The notes under the pieces: generated by a model
Databases searched by the model: none
Told to the model about the DNA's origin: nothing
The model's input: only the letters and a program-made list of their open reading frames with translations
Shown: piece after piece, positions 8,497 to 17,414 of the stretch
Numbering within the stretch: the stretch's first letter is position 1
Layout of the letters: each line of letters begins with the position of its first letter
Program-made: the position numbers and the translations under genes
NCBI GenBank assembly: GCA_902764875.1
Contig: CACWXP010000013.1
Location: 1-64,000 of the forward strand
DNA length: 64,000 bases
Origin: an uncultured Eubacteriales bacterium
GTDB taxonomy: Bacteria > Bacillota > Clostridia > Christensenellales > Aristaeellaceae
Reading direction: 5' to 3'

Positions 8497-9228
8497 TCAT
8501 TGCAGTTCAAACGTCACCTGAACACAGCGCGACAGGAATCCGATTTCGTTGATCGGCACCGTGTCCGCCTCGTATTCCCGATCATAGTGCTGGAGCATTA
8601 CCGTATGATCGTCCAGCACCTTGATCTTTCTCAGATACCGGTGTTCATTGTAATTCAGCAGCATAATCGCGCCGTCCACAGGGCTCTGGGCCGGCACGGT
8701 CAGCACCAGGTCTCCCCGGTGAATCCGGAATCCGCGCATGCTGTCATCCGGCACCAGATAGAAAAACACCTTGTCTGGATTCGCACCTTCAATCCGGCCG
8801 TTCTCCACCGGCACCAGCTTATAGCTCACGGGCTTCATTACGGCGTTCATCACCGGCACCCGCTTCAAAACGCTCGAAAGCGCGTCCAGCCAGACGCTGC
8901 CCGCCACACTCTCCTCTTCCGAAGAAGCGGCAAGTTCCGCTTCTTTTTTCTCCGGTTTCCGGGTCTGCAGTGCCGCGGCCATCTTCGGTTGCACCTGTGC
9001 CAGATCCACCGTGGCGGCAATATCATCCAGTGTAAACTCCGCCTCGGTCTGCTGCTTCAGCCCGATCGTCTTCAGAATACGGCGGGCCTGGTCGTCCGCG
9101 ATAATTCGGGTGCCGGCTTCCACTGCCAGCAGATAGCTTTCGCTGACGCCGCATTTTTTCGCGACCTGCTTCGGCGTCAGCTTCTGCCGGATCCGTTCCG
9201 TGCGGATTAAATCACCTAATCTGCTCAT
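8497..9228 (-). CDS. XRE-family transcriptional regulator with S24 (LexA-like) C-terminal domain
   Basis: Residues 5-60 form an XRE helix-turn-helix (RLGDLIRTERIRQKLTPKQV, then CGVSESYLLAVEAG). A middle linker leads to an S24-like fold at about 130-240 with the serine context PDDSMRGFRIHRGDLV and a lysine in LRKIKV, as in LexA/CI self-cleaving repressors. Whether autocleavage occurs is not shown. Its start overlaps the stop of the small gene upstream (ATGA at 9225-9228), so it is co-expressed with that gene and probably with polA. S24 regulators respond to DNA damage in known cases, which would fit a polA operon; that link is inference. No phage genes are nearby. Confidence 0.8.
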   Translation of the reverse strand: MSRLGDLIRTERIRQKLTPKQVAKKCGVSESYLLAVEAGTRIIADDQARRILKTIGLKQQTEAEFTLDDIAATVDLAQVQPKMAAALQTRKPEKKEAELAASSEEESVAGSVWLDALSSVLKRVPVMNAVMKPVSYKLVPVENGRIEGANPDKVFFYLVPDDSMRGFRIHRGDLVLTVPAQSPVDGAIMLLNYNEHRYLRKIKVLDDHTVMLQHYDREYEADTVPINEIGFLSRCVQVTFELQ

Positions 9229-9476
9229 CCCTGTAATCCCTGCTCCTGACGCTCCATGTTTTCAACCACGACGTCGTAGATTTCGCCGAGGCTCGCGCCG
9301 TATTCCAGCACCTTCCAGGGCTCGTTGGTGTGATAGTGAATTTTGATCAGCTCTTCATCGCCGACGGCCAGCAGGCAGTCGCCCTTGAAGTTCTCGGTAA
9401 TATAATCGTTGATAGCGTCCTCATCCAGATCATGTCCCTCAATCAGCAGCTGTGTGTCAAACTTGAATTCCAGCAT
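9225..9476 (-). CDS. small stand-alone protein resembling the C-terminal domain of FakA (Dak phosphatase-like)
   Basis: The 83-residue protein contains LLIEGHDLDEDAINDYITEN and then a GDEELIKIHYHTNEPWKVLE stretch, very like the GDD(E)LIKVHVHTNxPGKVLE segment of the fatty-acid kinase FakA. The kinase (DhaL) domain is missing, so this is not a truncated pseudogene with visible remnants but a free-standing domain; family members of this size are known as small Dak-related proteins. The ATG follows GGAGCGAAGG. It sits between polA (69 bp upstream) and the XRE/S24 regulator (4-bp overlap). Function unknown. Confidence 0.75.
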   Translation of the reverse strand: MLEFKFDTQLLIEGHDLDEDAINDYITENFKGDCLLAVGDEELIKIHYHTNEPWKVLEYGASLGEIYDVVVENMERQEQGLQG

Positions 9477-9544
9477 TTTCCTTCGCTCCTCTCGTCTCTC
9501 TGAAAAACCTGCATCATTTTATCATCTCCGCCGGAAAAAGACAA

Positions 9545-12151
9545 TTATTTCGCTTCGGCCCAGTTCTTTCCCCGGTGAACCTCCGCCACCAGCGGCACTT
9601 TCAGCTCCGCCGCTTCTTCCATGGCCTTGCGGAGCATCTCCGCCGCCCGGTCCGCCTCCTCCGGCGGACATTCCAGCAGCAGTTCGTCGTGCACCTGCAG
9701 AATCAGGCGACTCTGCATGCCGGCTTCCCGCAGCGCGCGGTCCGTTCTCACCATCGCAAGCTTGATAATATCCGCCGCGGTTCCCTGTACAGGCGTATTC
9801 ATGGCGGCACGCTTTCCGAATTCACGGATCGGGGCCTTCTGGCTCTTCAGCTCCGGCAGATAGCGGCGTCTTCCCATCATCGTCCGGGCATATCCCAGAC
9901 GGATGCCTTCCGCGGCGCTTTCATCCATAAAGCGCTTTACACCGGGATATTTTTCAAAATATTTTGCAATGAATTCTCCGGCTTCCCTCCGACTCACGCC
10001 CGTGTTCCGGCTCAGGCCAAAGCCGCTGATGCCGTAAATCAGGCCGAAATTCACCGCCTTGGCCCTGCTGCGCAGTTCAGGCGTAACCCATTCCGGCGGC
10101 ACGTCAAAGATTTCGCTGGCGGTTCGGGCATGGATGTCCTCCCCGTTCCGGAAGGCGTCAATCAGCGCCGGATCTCCGCTGAAATGAGCCATTAGCCGAA
10201 GTTCAATCTGGCTATAGTCCGCATCCAGCAGAATCCATCCTTCCCGTGGCAGAAACGCCTGCCGGATTTCCTTTCCTTCTTCCGTCCGCACGGGAATGTT
10301 CTGCAGATTCGGTTCCGAGGAGGAAATCCGTCCGGTGGCTGTAGCCGTCTGATCAAAAGTGGAATGAACCCGGCCGTTTCGGTCCACCAGCGGGAGCAAG
10401 CCTTCCACATAGGTTCCGTTCAGCTTGGCCAGCTGCCGGTAACGCAGCAGCGGCTCGATCACCTCCGGCGCGTCCCACCGCAGCCCTTCCAGCACTTCCG
10501 CGGAAGTCGACCAGCCTTTGCTGGTTTTCTTTCCGTGAGCAAGATGCATCTTTTCAAAAAGAATTTCTCCCAGCTGTTGCGGGCTGTTCACGTTGAAAGG
10601 TGTTCCGCCGGTGGCCTCGATCACTTCATTACGGCGCTGTGTGATTTCCGCAGTATACTTATCCCCAAGCTCCCGCAGAAATGCCGTATCCACCGCAAAT
10701 CCAACCTTCTCCATCCGGTAAAGCACAAAACTCAGCGGCATTTCTATTTCTGTCATCAGCGTCATCATGCCGTCCGCTTCCACCTGCTTCCTCTGCCACG
10801 CCTGCAAAGAACACAGGGTTCCGGCGTCCTCCGGCAGATCGGGACACAATGCGCCGAGCCGGTAACTCTTTTCCTGAGGATTCAGCAGATAGGCTCCCAG
10901 CATCGTATCCCAGAAGAACTGTTCCGGAAGCTCCGCACCGGCATTTTCCAGGCGCTTTAGCCAGGCTTTTCCGTCATGAACGGCAGCATTTCCCTTCCGA
11001 AGGGTTTCTCCCAGCGCCCGAAGGACTTCCGTCGGATCCAGCCCCGGCGTCAGCAGATCTCCGCCCAGGGAAATCCGGGCCATACTGCCCTTCGTTTCTT
11101 CGTCCTGAACAGCAAGACTCATCGATGTCTCACCGGCCCAGAGGCATAGGGGGACATTCTCGCTCATGTGTTGAGTAATCCATGCCCTGATATCATTCAG
11201 TTCCGTCAATTCTTCAACGGAGATGAATTCAATACAGTTAAAAGGCAAGGAAGGTTCATCTCCCAGGCGGTCCGAAGTTTCTCCGGCAGTGCCGGCTTCA
11301 TCCGCATTGATCCGTTTGATCAGGCTGAACAGTTTCAGTTTCTGCAATGCCGGAATACCCTGCTTCAGATCCGGCAAAACACAGGCATCCAGCGTAAACT
11401 CCACCGGCGCATCCCGGCGGATAGTCGCCAGATCCTTACAGAAGCGGGCCTGATCCGAGAAGGTGGCCAGTTTTTCTCCAAGCTTTCCTTTAATACTGCC
11501 CGCGTTTTCCAGCACGTTTTCCAGCGTCCCGTATTCCTGAAGCAGTTTGACCGCCGTTTTATCTCCGACCCCGGGGACGCCCGGAATGTTGTCGCTGGAA
11601 TCTCCGGCCAATCCTTTCCAGTCTGTCACCTGCCCGGGCGTTATGCCGTATTCCTCATAGACTTTCGACGGATCAAACCGGATCGTTTCGGAAATGCCTT
11701 TCCGGGTAAACATCAATTCCGTTCCGTTGCCGACCAGCTGAAGCGCGTCCCGGTCTCCCGTCAGAAGCAGCGGGGCCGCGCCGGCCTCCGCACCCAGAAG
11801 GCTCAGCGTTCCCAGAAGATCATCCGCCTCCCAGCCCTGCAATGAAAACCGGCGAATCTTCAGATCATCCAGCAGCGTTCGGATGGTATCAAACTGTTGG
11901 CGAAGCTCCGGCGGTGTTTCGCTTCGTCCGGCTTTATATTCCGGATAGATCGTATGGCGGAATGTCGGCGCGTGTTCATCAAAGCAGACGGCCAGATACT
12001 GTACTTTTTCCTCACGAATGACTTTCAGCAGCATGCTGAAAAAACCGTAAATTGCGTTGGTGTAGATTCCGTCTGCATCCATCAGCGGCAGCGCGTGATA
12101 AGCTCTGTGCATCAGGCTGTTTCCGTCAACCAGCAAAAAAGTGTCTTTCAT
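9545..12151 (-). CDS. polA: DNA polymerase I
   Basis: Fills gaps and removes RNA primers during replication and repair. The 868-residue protein has the N-terminal 5'-3' exonuclease (MKDTFLLVDGNSL start, then KGLAGDSSDNIPGVPGVGDKTA), a degenerate 3'-5' exonuclease region and a C-terminal family A polymerase domain. Polymerase motif A is DADYSQIELR (about residue 645), motif B is RAKAVNFGLIYGISGFG and motif C is QVHDELLLEC (about 820). The usual DxE and NxxxD proofreading residues are absent (WAGETSM and HDGKAWL stand there), as in many Bacillota PolA. The start at 12151 is preferred over one 63 bp upstream because GGAAGGAGG precedes it. Confidence 0.96.
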   Translation of the reverse strand: MKDTFLLVDGNSLMHRAYHALPLMDADGIYTNAIYGFFSMLLKVIREEKVQYLAVCFDEHAPTFRHTIYPEYKAGRSETPPELRQQFDTIRTLLDDLKIRRFSLQGWEADDLLGTLSLLGAEAGAAPLLLTGDRDALQLVGNGTELMFTRKGISETIRFDPSKVYEEYGITPGQVTDWKGLAGDSSDNIPGVPGVGDKTAVKLLQEYGTLENVLENAGSIKGKLGEKLATFSDQARFCKDLATIRRDAPVEFTLDACVLPDLKQGIPALQKLKLFSLIKRINADEAGTAGETSDRLGDEPSLPFNCIEFISVEELTELNDIRAWITQHMSENVPLCLWAGETSMSLAVQDEETKGSMARISLGGDLLTPGLDPTEVLRALGETLRKGNAAVHDGKAWLKRLENAGAELPEQFFWDTMLGAYLLNPQEKSYRLGALCPDLPEDAGTLCSLQAWQRKQVEADGMMTLMTEIEMPLSFVLYRMEKVGFAVDTAFLRELGDKYTAEITQRRNEVIEATGGTPFNVNSPQQLGEILFEKMHLAHGKKTSKGWSTSAEVLEGLRWDAPEVIEPLLRYRQLAKLNGTYVEGLLPLVDRNGRVHSTFDQTATATGRISSSEPNLQNIPVRTEEGKEIRQAFLPREGWILLDADYSQIELRLMAHFSGDPALIDAFRNGEDIHARTASEIFDVPPEWVTPELRSRAKAVNFGLIYGISGFGLSRNTGVSRREAGEFIAKYFEKYPGVKRFMDESAAEGIRLGYARTMMGRRRYLPELKSQKAPIREFGKRAAMNTPVQGTAADIIKLAMVRTDRALREAGMQSRLILQVHDELLLECPPEEADRAAEMLRKAMEEAAELKVPLVAEVHRGKNWAEAK

Positions 12152-12207
12152 ACTCCAATCGGCCTCCTTCCTATAATATACACTAATCACCGAAAAATTG
12201 TCCATTC

Positions 12208-12236
12208 TTTTCAAAATGGCGGATTCATGGTATACT
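12208..12236 (+). promoter_or_regulatory. possible promoter of rimO-pgsA
   Basis: TTTTCA (12208-12213), 17 bp and TATACT (12231-12236). The -10 is good and the -35 weak. It lies in the divergent gap between polA and rimO. Confidence 0.4.
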
Positions 12237-12307
12237 TTTTCGCGAACTTCCCGGTCTTTCCGGCGTTTTCAGATTCATTGATGAAAGAAGAAAGGGGGCT
12301 TTTTTCT

Positions 12308-13624
12308 GTGGCATATTCTGTAGGCGTCATTTCACTCGGCTGCAACAAAAACCGTGTGGACACTGAAACGGCGCTCGGCCTGCTGCAGGAAAACGGCTTT
12401 GTTTTCACGCCCCATCCCGAAGAAGCCGATATTCTGATGGTCAATACCTGCGGATTCATTGATTCCGCCAAGGAAGAATCCATCAATACCATTCTTGAAA
12501 TGGCCCAGTTTAAGGAAACCGGCCGGTGTCGCCTGCTGGTTGTCACTGGGTGTCTGGTTCAGCGCTATGAAAAGGATCTGCTGAAAGAGCTTCCGGAAAT
12601 CGATCTGTTGCTCGGTGTAAACCAGTATGAACAGCTGCCGGCCCTGATCCATCAAGCACTGGATGGAAAACGCGTCAGCAACTGCCGGGACGATTTCAGC
12701 TATTTTGAGCACAAAAGGGTTCTGACAACGCCCTCCTGGTCCGCCTATGTACGAATCGGTGAAGGCTGTTCCAACCGCTGTACCTTCTGTGCCATTCCGC
12801 TGATTCGCGGTCCCTATCGCAGCCGCGGAGAAGATCAGATTCTCCGGGAAATCCGGGATCTGGCCACGCAAGGTGTTCGGGAATATATTCTTGTCGCACA
12901 GGATACCACGCGATATGGTACGGAAGATCATGAGCACACAACGCTACCATTATTAATGAAGAAAGCCGCCGAAATCGACGGAGTTGACTGGCTTCGGGTG
13001 CTGTACTGCTATCCGGATGAAACGAACGACGAACTGCTGGATGTCCTGGCGGATCATCCTAAAGTCTGCCCTTACCTCGACATTCCGATTCAGCATGTAA
13101 ATGCAGAACTTCTTCACAGGATGCATCGCCGCGGGACCAGGGAAGATATTCTCCGCTGTGTGCGCGGAGCCAGGGAACGGGGACTGACTCTTCGAACCAG
13201 CATTATAGTCGGTTTCCCGGGCGAAACAGAAGATCAGTTCCGTGAACTCTTGGATTTTGTAGAGGAGACGGAGTTTGACCGCCTCGGCGCCTTCACTTAT
13301 TCGCCTGAAGAAGGAACACCGGCCGCAAAGATGCCGGATCAGGTTCCGGAAAAAGTGAAGGAAGACCGTTTTAGTCGTCTCATGCTGCTTCAGCAGAAGA
13401 TTTCTCTCCGACGCAATAAAGCACGGATTGGTTCTGTTGAACAGGTGCTGGTCACAGCAACTGAAGGCGATGGCTTCTGTCTCGGCCGGTCTTCCCGTGA
13501 GGCACCTGAAACAGACGGTGAAATCTATATTCACTGCGGAAAAATAACGCCTGAACCCGGATTGTTCATTCCGGTTCAAATTTCGGAAGCCGGACTTTAT
13601 GATCTGAAGGGAGAAATGCTATGA
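12308..13624 (+). CDS. rimO: ribosomal protein uS12 methylthiotransferase RimO
   Basis: A radical SAM enzyme that adds a methylthio group to a conserved aspartate of ribosomal protein S12. The 438-residue reading has the MTTase N-terminal domain (VGVISLGCNKNRVDTE with C12, then NTCGFIDSAKEES and VTGCLVQR). The radical SAM core has GEGCSNRCTFC (three cluster cysteines near 154-161) and YCYPDE, and there is a C-terminal TRAM domain. SLGCNKNxVD and ISYCYPDE-type motifs favour RimO over MiaB. The start is taken as GTG 12308 behind AAAGGGGG; an ATG at 12281 is possible. The stop overlaps pgsA by 4 bp (ATGA). Confidence 0.93.
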   Translation: MAYSVGVISLGCNKNRVDTETALGLLQENGFVFTPHPEEADILMVNTCGFIDSAKEESINTILEMAQFKETGRCRLLVVTGCLVQRYEKDLLKELPEIDLLLGVNQYEQLPALIHQALDGKRVSNCRDDFSYFEHKRVLTTPSWSAYVRIGEGCSNRCTFCAIPLIRGPYRSRGEDQILREIRDLATQGVREYILVAQDTTRYGTEDHEHTTLPLLMKKAAEIDGVDWLRVLYCYPDETNDELLDVLADHPKVCPYLDIPIQHVNAELLHRMHRRGTREDILRCVRGARERGLTLRTSIIVGFPGETEDQFRELLDFVEETEFDRLGAFTYSPEEGTPAAKMPDQVPEKVKEDRFSRLMLLQQKISLRRNKARIGSVEQVLVTATEGDGFCLGRSSREAPETDGEIYIHCGKITPEPGLFIPVQISEAGLYDLKGEML

Positions 13625-14154
13625 ATCTGCCAAATAAGCTAAGCATTGCCCGGACACTATGTATCCCCGCAATTGTCGTTCTTCTCTATATGAAGGATGA
13701 CACCTGCCGGATCATTGCCGGAATTCTTTTTATCCTGGCGGCACTGACAGATCTGCTTGACGGAAAAATTGCTCGCAAGTATAATCTGGTAACGGATTTC
13801 GGAAAATTTATCGATCCGGTAGCGGATAAACTGCTTGTGCTGACCACACTGATTATGTTGATTCACATCAACCTGATGGAAGCATGGGTTGTCGTGATTA
13901 TTCTCTGTCGTGAGCTTGCGGTGGACGGCCTGCGAATGGTAGCCGTCGGCCAGGGAAATGTCATTGCCGCAAGTCCGTTGGGAAAATGGAAAACAACATT
14001 TCAAATGATTACCATCGTATGTATTCTGCTGCTGAATCAGTCCTGTTTTTCAACCTGGTACACATGCGCCCTGACAATCGCTTCCATCATCCTGACCCTC
14101 GGTTCTGCTGTGGATTATTTTTATCGGAACAAGTCGGTCTTTTCAACAAAATAA
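13621..14154 (+). CDS. pgsA: CDP-diacylglycerol--glycerol-3-phosphate 3-phosphatidyltransferase
   Basis: Makes phosphatidylglycerol phosphate in the membrane from CDP-diacylglycerol and glycerol-3-phosphate. The 177-residue protein has the CDP-alcohol phosphotransferase signature D-x2-DG-x2-AR-x8-G-x3-D-x3-D, read as DLLDGKIAR...GKFIDPVADK at about 43-68, and four to six membrane segments. Size is typical. It is translationally coupled to rimO, and its stop borders the first DnaA-box cluster. Confidence 0.92.
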   Translation: MNLPNKLSIARTLCIPAIVVLLYMKDDTCRIIAGILFILAALTDLLDGKIARKYNLVTDFGKFIDPVADKLLVLTTLIMLIHINLMEAWVVVIILCRELAVDGLRMVAVGQGNVIAASPLGKWKTTFQMITIVCILLLNQSCFSTWYTCALTIASIILTLGSAVDYFYRNKSVFSTK

Positions 14155-14498
14155 AGGGCTTCAGGTTTTCCACAGGGACTTTTCCACATGTGGATAACTC
14201 TGTGGATTCAGTGGAATAACTTTTCAATAAGGGCATGGAATTCATCTTAACAGAGAAAAATGCCCGGTTTTCCCAGAGAGAAAAGCAAAAAAAAGAAGGA
14301 ATTTATTGCCGGACTATTGAATATTAACAGGAAACACTGATGTTTCCCCGAGTTATCCACATTTTATTTACAGGATAAATCGTTGAAAATACTGAGGTTT
14401 CAGACGTTATCCACAGTTTCCACAGGTTCTACTGCTACTACGATTAAGTATATATTAATCATAAATTATCTTCATCAGTAAAGCGAGGTTGAACATCC
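14155..14498. other. candidate replication origin (oriC), DnaA-box cluster 1
   Basis: This 344-bp gap holds three perfect DnaA boxes: TGTGGATAA at 14189-14197 (minus), TTATCCACA at 14353-14361 and at 14407-14415 (plus). Near-matches are TTTTCCACA at 14166-14174 and 14180-14188, TGTGGATTC at 14201 and GTTTCCACA at 14416. A CTA-CTG-CTA-CTA run at 14429-14440 and an A/T-rich stretch at 14441-14475 follow the last boxes, directly before dnaN. The arrangement fits a DnaA-unwound origin. No dnaA gene is adjacent. Confidence 0.75.
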
Positions 14499-15614
14499 AT
14501 GATCTTCACCATGAACTCTCAGGATCTTCTTGAAGGACTGAATACAGTAACCCGAGCACTCTCGGCACGTTCACCCAAACAAATTCTTGAGGGTATCCTT
14601 ATGACGGCTGCCGGAGACAGAGTGAAAATGACTTGTACAGACGGATCATTAGTGATTGAGTGCACCAACGCTGCTTCAATTAAAGAAGAAGGTCAGGCTG
14701 TTTTACCCGGAAGACTGTTTACGGAATTGATCCGAAAAATGCCTGCCGGAGATGTGAATATTTCCGTAACGGACAATCGCACAGCTGTGATCCGTTGCAT
14801 GAAAAATCGCAGCAGCCTGGCCATTATGAATGCAGACGAATATCCTGAAATTCAGAATCTCCAGTCTGGAACAGTGGTCAAAATTCCTCAGAATAAACTG
14901 CGGGATATGATTTCACGTGTCGTTTTTGCGATTGCGACGGACGAAAGCCGCCAGATCCTGACGGGCAGTCTTCTGGAAGTCAGCCGCAATGAGGCAAGGC
15001 TGGTTGCACTTGACGGTTTCCGTCTCGCCATGCAGAAGCTGTTCCAGCCTTTTGAATTGCCGGAAGGTATAGACGTTGTCCGGGCCATTATACCGGGAAA
15101 AGTGATGAATGAACTTTCCAGGATACTGCCGGAAGACGATGCGTTCTGCACGATGCTGTTTGATAAAAACCGTATGCAATGTACTTTCGGGAATATCCGT
15201 TTAACCAGCGGTCTGCTTGCAGGTGAATACATTGATTATCGCCGTATCCTGCCGACAGATTTTAAAACGGAGGCCTGCGCAAACAGAATCAATGTTCAGG
15301 ACGCGATTGACCGTGCCAGTTTGATGGCCAGGGAAGGAAAAAATAATCTGATCAAAATGAGTTTCCATGACGGCATTCTGAAAATCACATCCAATGCCGA
15401 ACTGGGAGATGTGGAAGAAGAAATGGATGCATCCCTGAACGGTGAACCGATTGATATCGCTTTTAATGCGAGATATATTACGGACGTGATCCGGAATGTA
15501 TCGGATGAGAATCTCTGCATGAAGTTTAATTCCAATATCAGTCCCTGTGTGGTAGTACCGGAAAATGGGGATGACTTTATTTATCTGATTCTTCCGGTTC
15601 GGGTATTCCAGTAA
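14499..15614 (+). CDS. dnaN: DNA polymerase III beta subunit (sliding clamp)
   Basis: Forms the ring that holds the replicative polymerase on DNA. The 371-residue length and three-fold repeated fold are as expected; recognisable stretches include MIFTMNSQDLLEGLNTVTRALS at the start, LIRKMPAGDVNI, SLLEVSRNEARLVALDGFRLA and the C-terminal ISPCVVVPENGDDFIYLILPVR. It lies just after the origin-like region and 7 bp before recF, which probably shares its transcript. The region is visibly A/T-richer than the flanks. The usual dnaA neighbour is missing. Confidence 0.96.
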   Translation: MIFTMNSQDLLEGLNTVTRALSARSPKQILEGILMTAAGDRVKMTCTDGSLVIECTNAASIKEEGQAVLPGRLFTELIRKMPAGDVNISVTDNRTAVIRCMKNRSSLAIMNADEYPEIQNLQSGTVVKIPQNKLRDMISRVVFAIATDESRQILTGSLLEVSRNEARLVALDGFRLAMQKLFQPFELPEGIDVVRAIIPGKVMNELSRILPEDDAFCTMLFDKNRMQCTFGNIRLTSGLLAGEYIDYRRILPTDFKTEACANRINVQDAIDRASLMAREGKNNLIKMSFHDGILKITSNAELGDVEEEMDASLNGEPIDIAFNARYITDVIRNVSDENLCMKFNSNISPCVVVPENGDDFIYLILPVRVFQ

Positions 15615-15621
15615 AAAAGCG

Positions 15622-16791
15622 ATGATTATTGAAAAACTGACGCTGCGCAATTTCAGAAATTATGAAGACATTGTATTGACCCCTCATGAAGGGGTCAATC
15701 TGTTCTTTGGTGAAAACGGATCCGGAAAGACAAATCTGTTGGAAGCGATTCATTATTGCGCGCTTGGAAAAAGCCATCGGATCACCGGTGATCAGAGTGC
15801 TGTCCGCATTGGTGAGACTTTTTCTGTATGTGATGTCAAAATACTGACAAAAGGGTTGCACAGGGAGATCACAGTTCGATTGATTCCGAATGAACAAAAC
15901 AAAAAAACAGTTTTATTGGATCAAAAGCAAATTAAACGCTTTTCAGAGTTAATGGGTTGTCTGCAGTGCGTAATTTTTTCACCGGAAGATTTGGGACTTG
16001 TTCGGGAAGGTCCTTCAATAAGAAGAAGATTTCTGGATATGATGATCAGTCAGGTCAATCGGAATTACTTTATTGCTTTGCAACAATATCGTTCAGGTCT
16101 GGAACAGAGAAATGCATTGTTGAAAAGAATCGGAAAAAATCTTGAAAAAGGTCATGGAATGCTGGACGTGTTTGAGCAGACAATGGCAGCTCCTGTTTCC
16201 GTTATTATTGCGGAAAGAAAAAAAATTGTAGAAATGCTTTCTGATCTTGCATCATCAACATACAGGGAAATATCCGGCAGAGACGAGGAAATATTCAGTG
16301 TCGGTTATCATTCATCTTTTCTTGAGTCTGAAAATATTCAAGAGGACTATATTTATGCTTTGAAAAATAACCGGGAAGAAGATATTCGCTTCGGAGTTAC
16401 GACAGCCGGACCCCACAGGGATGATCTGCTTTTATCCTTAAACAAAAAGAACATGAAGGTATATGCAAGTCAGGGTCAGGTTCGCACAGCAGCACTTTCC
16501 ATGAAACTTGCGCAGATGAAAGTATTCCGAAGAATCAGCGGAGAAACACCTGTTCTTTTGCTGGATGATGTAATGAGTGAATTGGACAAAAGCAGAAGAA
16601 TGAGACTATTGGATACAATTCGGGACTATCAGACATTTATCACCTGTACGGATAAAAGTGATTTGGATGCAGAAAAAAACAGTAGAATTTATCATGTTTC
16701 AAACAAAAGTGGGACAGCAGTACTGGATGAAGAAAATCCGGACCCGTCAGAAGAGACTTTTATTCTTAAAGAGCCGGATTTTGCATTGTAA
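15622..16791 (+). CDS. recF: DNA replication and repair protein RecF
   Basis: Binds gapped DNA with RecO/RecR to load RecA at stalled forks. The 389-residue protein has Walker A GENGSGKT at 30-37, an SMC-like ATPase layout, the TAGPHRDDLLLSLN motif and ASQGQVRTAALSMKLA signature, and Walker B VLLLDDVMSELD. The gene follows dnaN directly, but the small S4-domain gene (yaaA) often found between them is absent. No strong ribosome binding site precedes its ATG, so translation may depend on dnaN. The stop codon touches a parS-like site. Confidence 0.95.
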   Translation: MIIEKLTLRNFRNYEDIVLTPHEGVNLFFGENGSGKTNLLEAIHYCALGKSHRITGDQSAVRIGETFSVCDVKILTKGLHREITVRLIPNEQNKKTVLLDQKQIKRFSELMGCLQCVIFSPEDLGLVREGPSIRRRFLDMMISQVNRNYFIALQQYRSGLEQRNALLKRIGKNLEKGHGMLDVFEQTMAAPVSVIIAERKKIVEMLSDLASSTYREISGRDEEIFSVGYHSSFLESENIQEDYIYALKNNREEDIRFGVTTAGPHRDDLLLSLNKKNMKVYASQGQVRTAALSMKLAQMKVFRRISGETPVLLLDDVMSELDKSRRMRLLDTIRDYQTFITCTDKSDLDAEKNSRIYHVSNKSGTAVLDEENPDPSEETFILKEPDFAL

Positions 16792-16807
16792 TGTTTCACA
16801 TGAAACA
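16792..16807 (+). other. parS-like ParB binding site 1
   Basis: TGTTTCACATGAAACA differs from the general parS consensus TGTTTCACGTGAAACA at one central base. It begins at the base after the recF stop codon. Confidence 0.8.
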
Positions 16808-16890
16808 ATTTATAAACAGATAAACTAACCGGGAAGGGTTCGGCCTTTATCATATAACCAGCAATATCAAAACAAAAGACTGTAAGAAAA

Positions 16891-16906
16891 TGTTTCATGT
16901 GAAACA
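16891..16906 (-). other. parS-like ParB binding site 2
   Basis: TGTTTCATGTGAAACA is the exact reverse complement of site 1, so both have the same single deviation from the parS consensus. The two sites are 83 bp apart in opposite orientation. Confidence 0.8.
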
Positions 16907-17056
16907 AATACTTGTGAAAGGGTTCAAAAACTCGTGTATTTGAGTTCTGGTTATTCTCTTTTGAAAATAAATGAGGATGAGCATAATAATCCTGATCATC
17001 TGTGAAAAATAAAAGTAGTAAACTAAAAATTCGTTTGAATCTGAAAAACTCAAAAG

Positions 17057-17212
17057 TTATACACAGGTTTTCCACAGGCTGAAAGCAATGAAAATAAAGG
17101 AATTCCAGAGCATTATGTTGATAAACTGTTGAAAAAAACAGAAGTTTTCCACAAACATTGAATTGCTGTATTTGCTTGCTTTTTCTTGAAGCTGTGGATG
17201 AATTGTGGAAAA
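17057..17212. other. DnaA-box cluster 2, in the recF to MBL gap
   Basis: TTATACACA at 17057-17065, TTTTCCACA at 17068-17076 and 17145-17153, TGTGGATGA at 17193-17201 and TGTGGAAAA at 17204-17212. Each is within one base of the DnaA consensus. The surrounding gap (16808-17337) is A/T-rich and has no convincing gene. Confidence 0.6.
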
Positions 17213-17337
17213 GTATTAAAGAGAACAACAGAGAGATGATTATAAAGCAACAATATGGAGAAAGGTGAGAGAATCGTTCAGTTTTATGCGTGTATAAAAA
17301 ACGATATGGGAATAACAAGTAACTTTGATTGCAAAAT

Positions 17338-17366
17338 TTGACAAACATGGCAGAAGTATGTAAAAT
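17338..17366 (+). promoter_or_regulatory. promoter of the MBL hydrolase gene
   Basis: TTGACA (17338-17343), 17 bp and TAAAAT (17361-17366), 49 bp before the start codon. Confidence 0.75.
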
Positions 17367-17414
17367 TCACAGCAATTGATTCTATCATTGTTCGAAGAAA
17401 GGGAGGAAAACGTT

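Noticed and set aside
8497-9228. XRE/S24 regulator as a prophage repressor
   Set aside because: No integrase, phage structural gene or attachment repeat is nearby, and it is coupled to a chromosomal gene.
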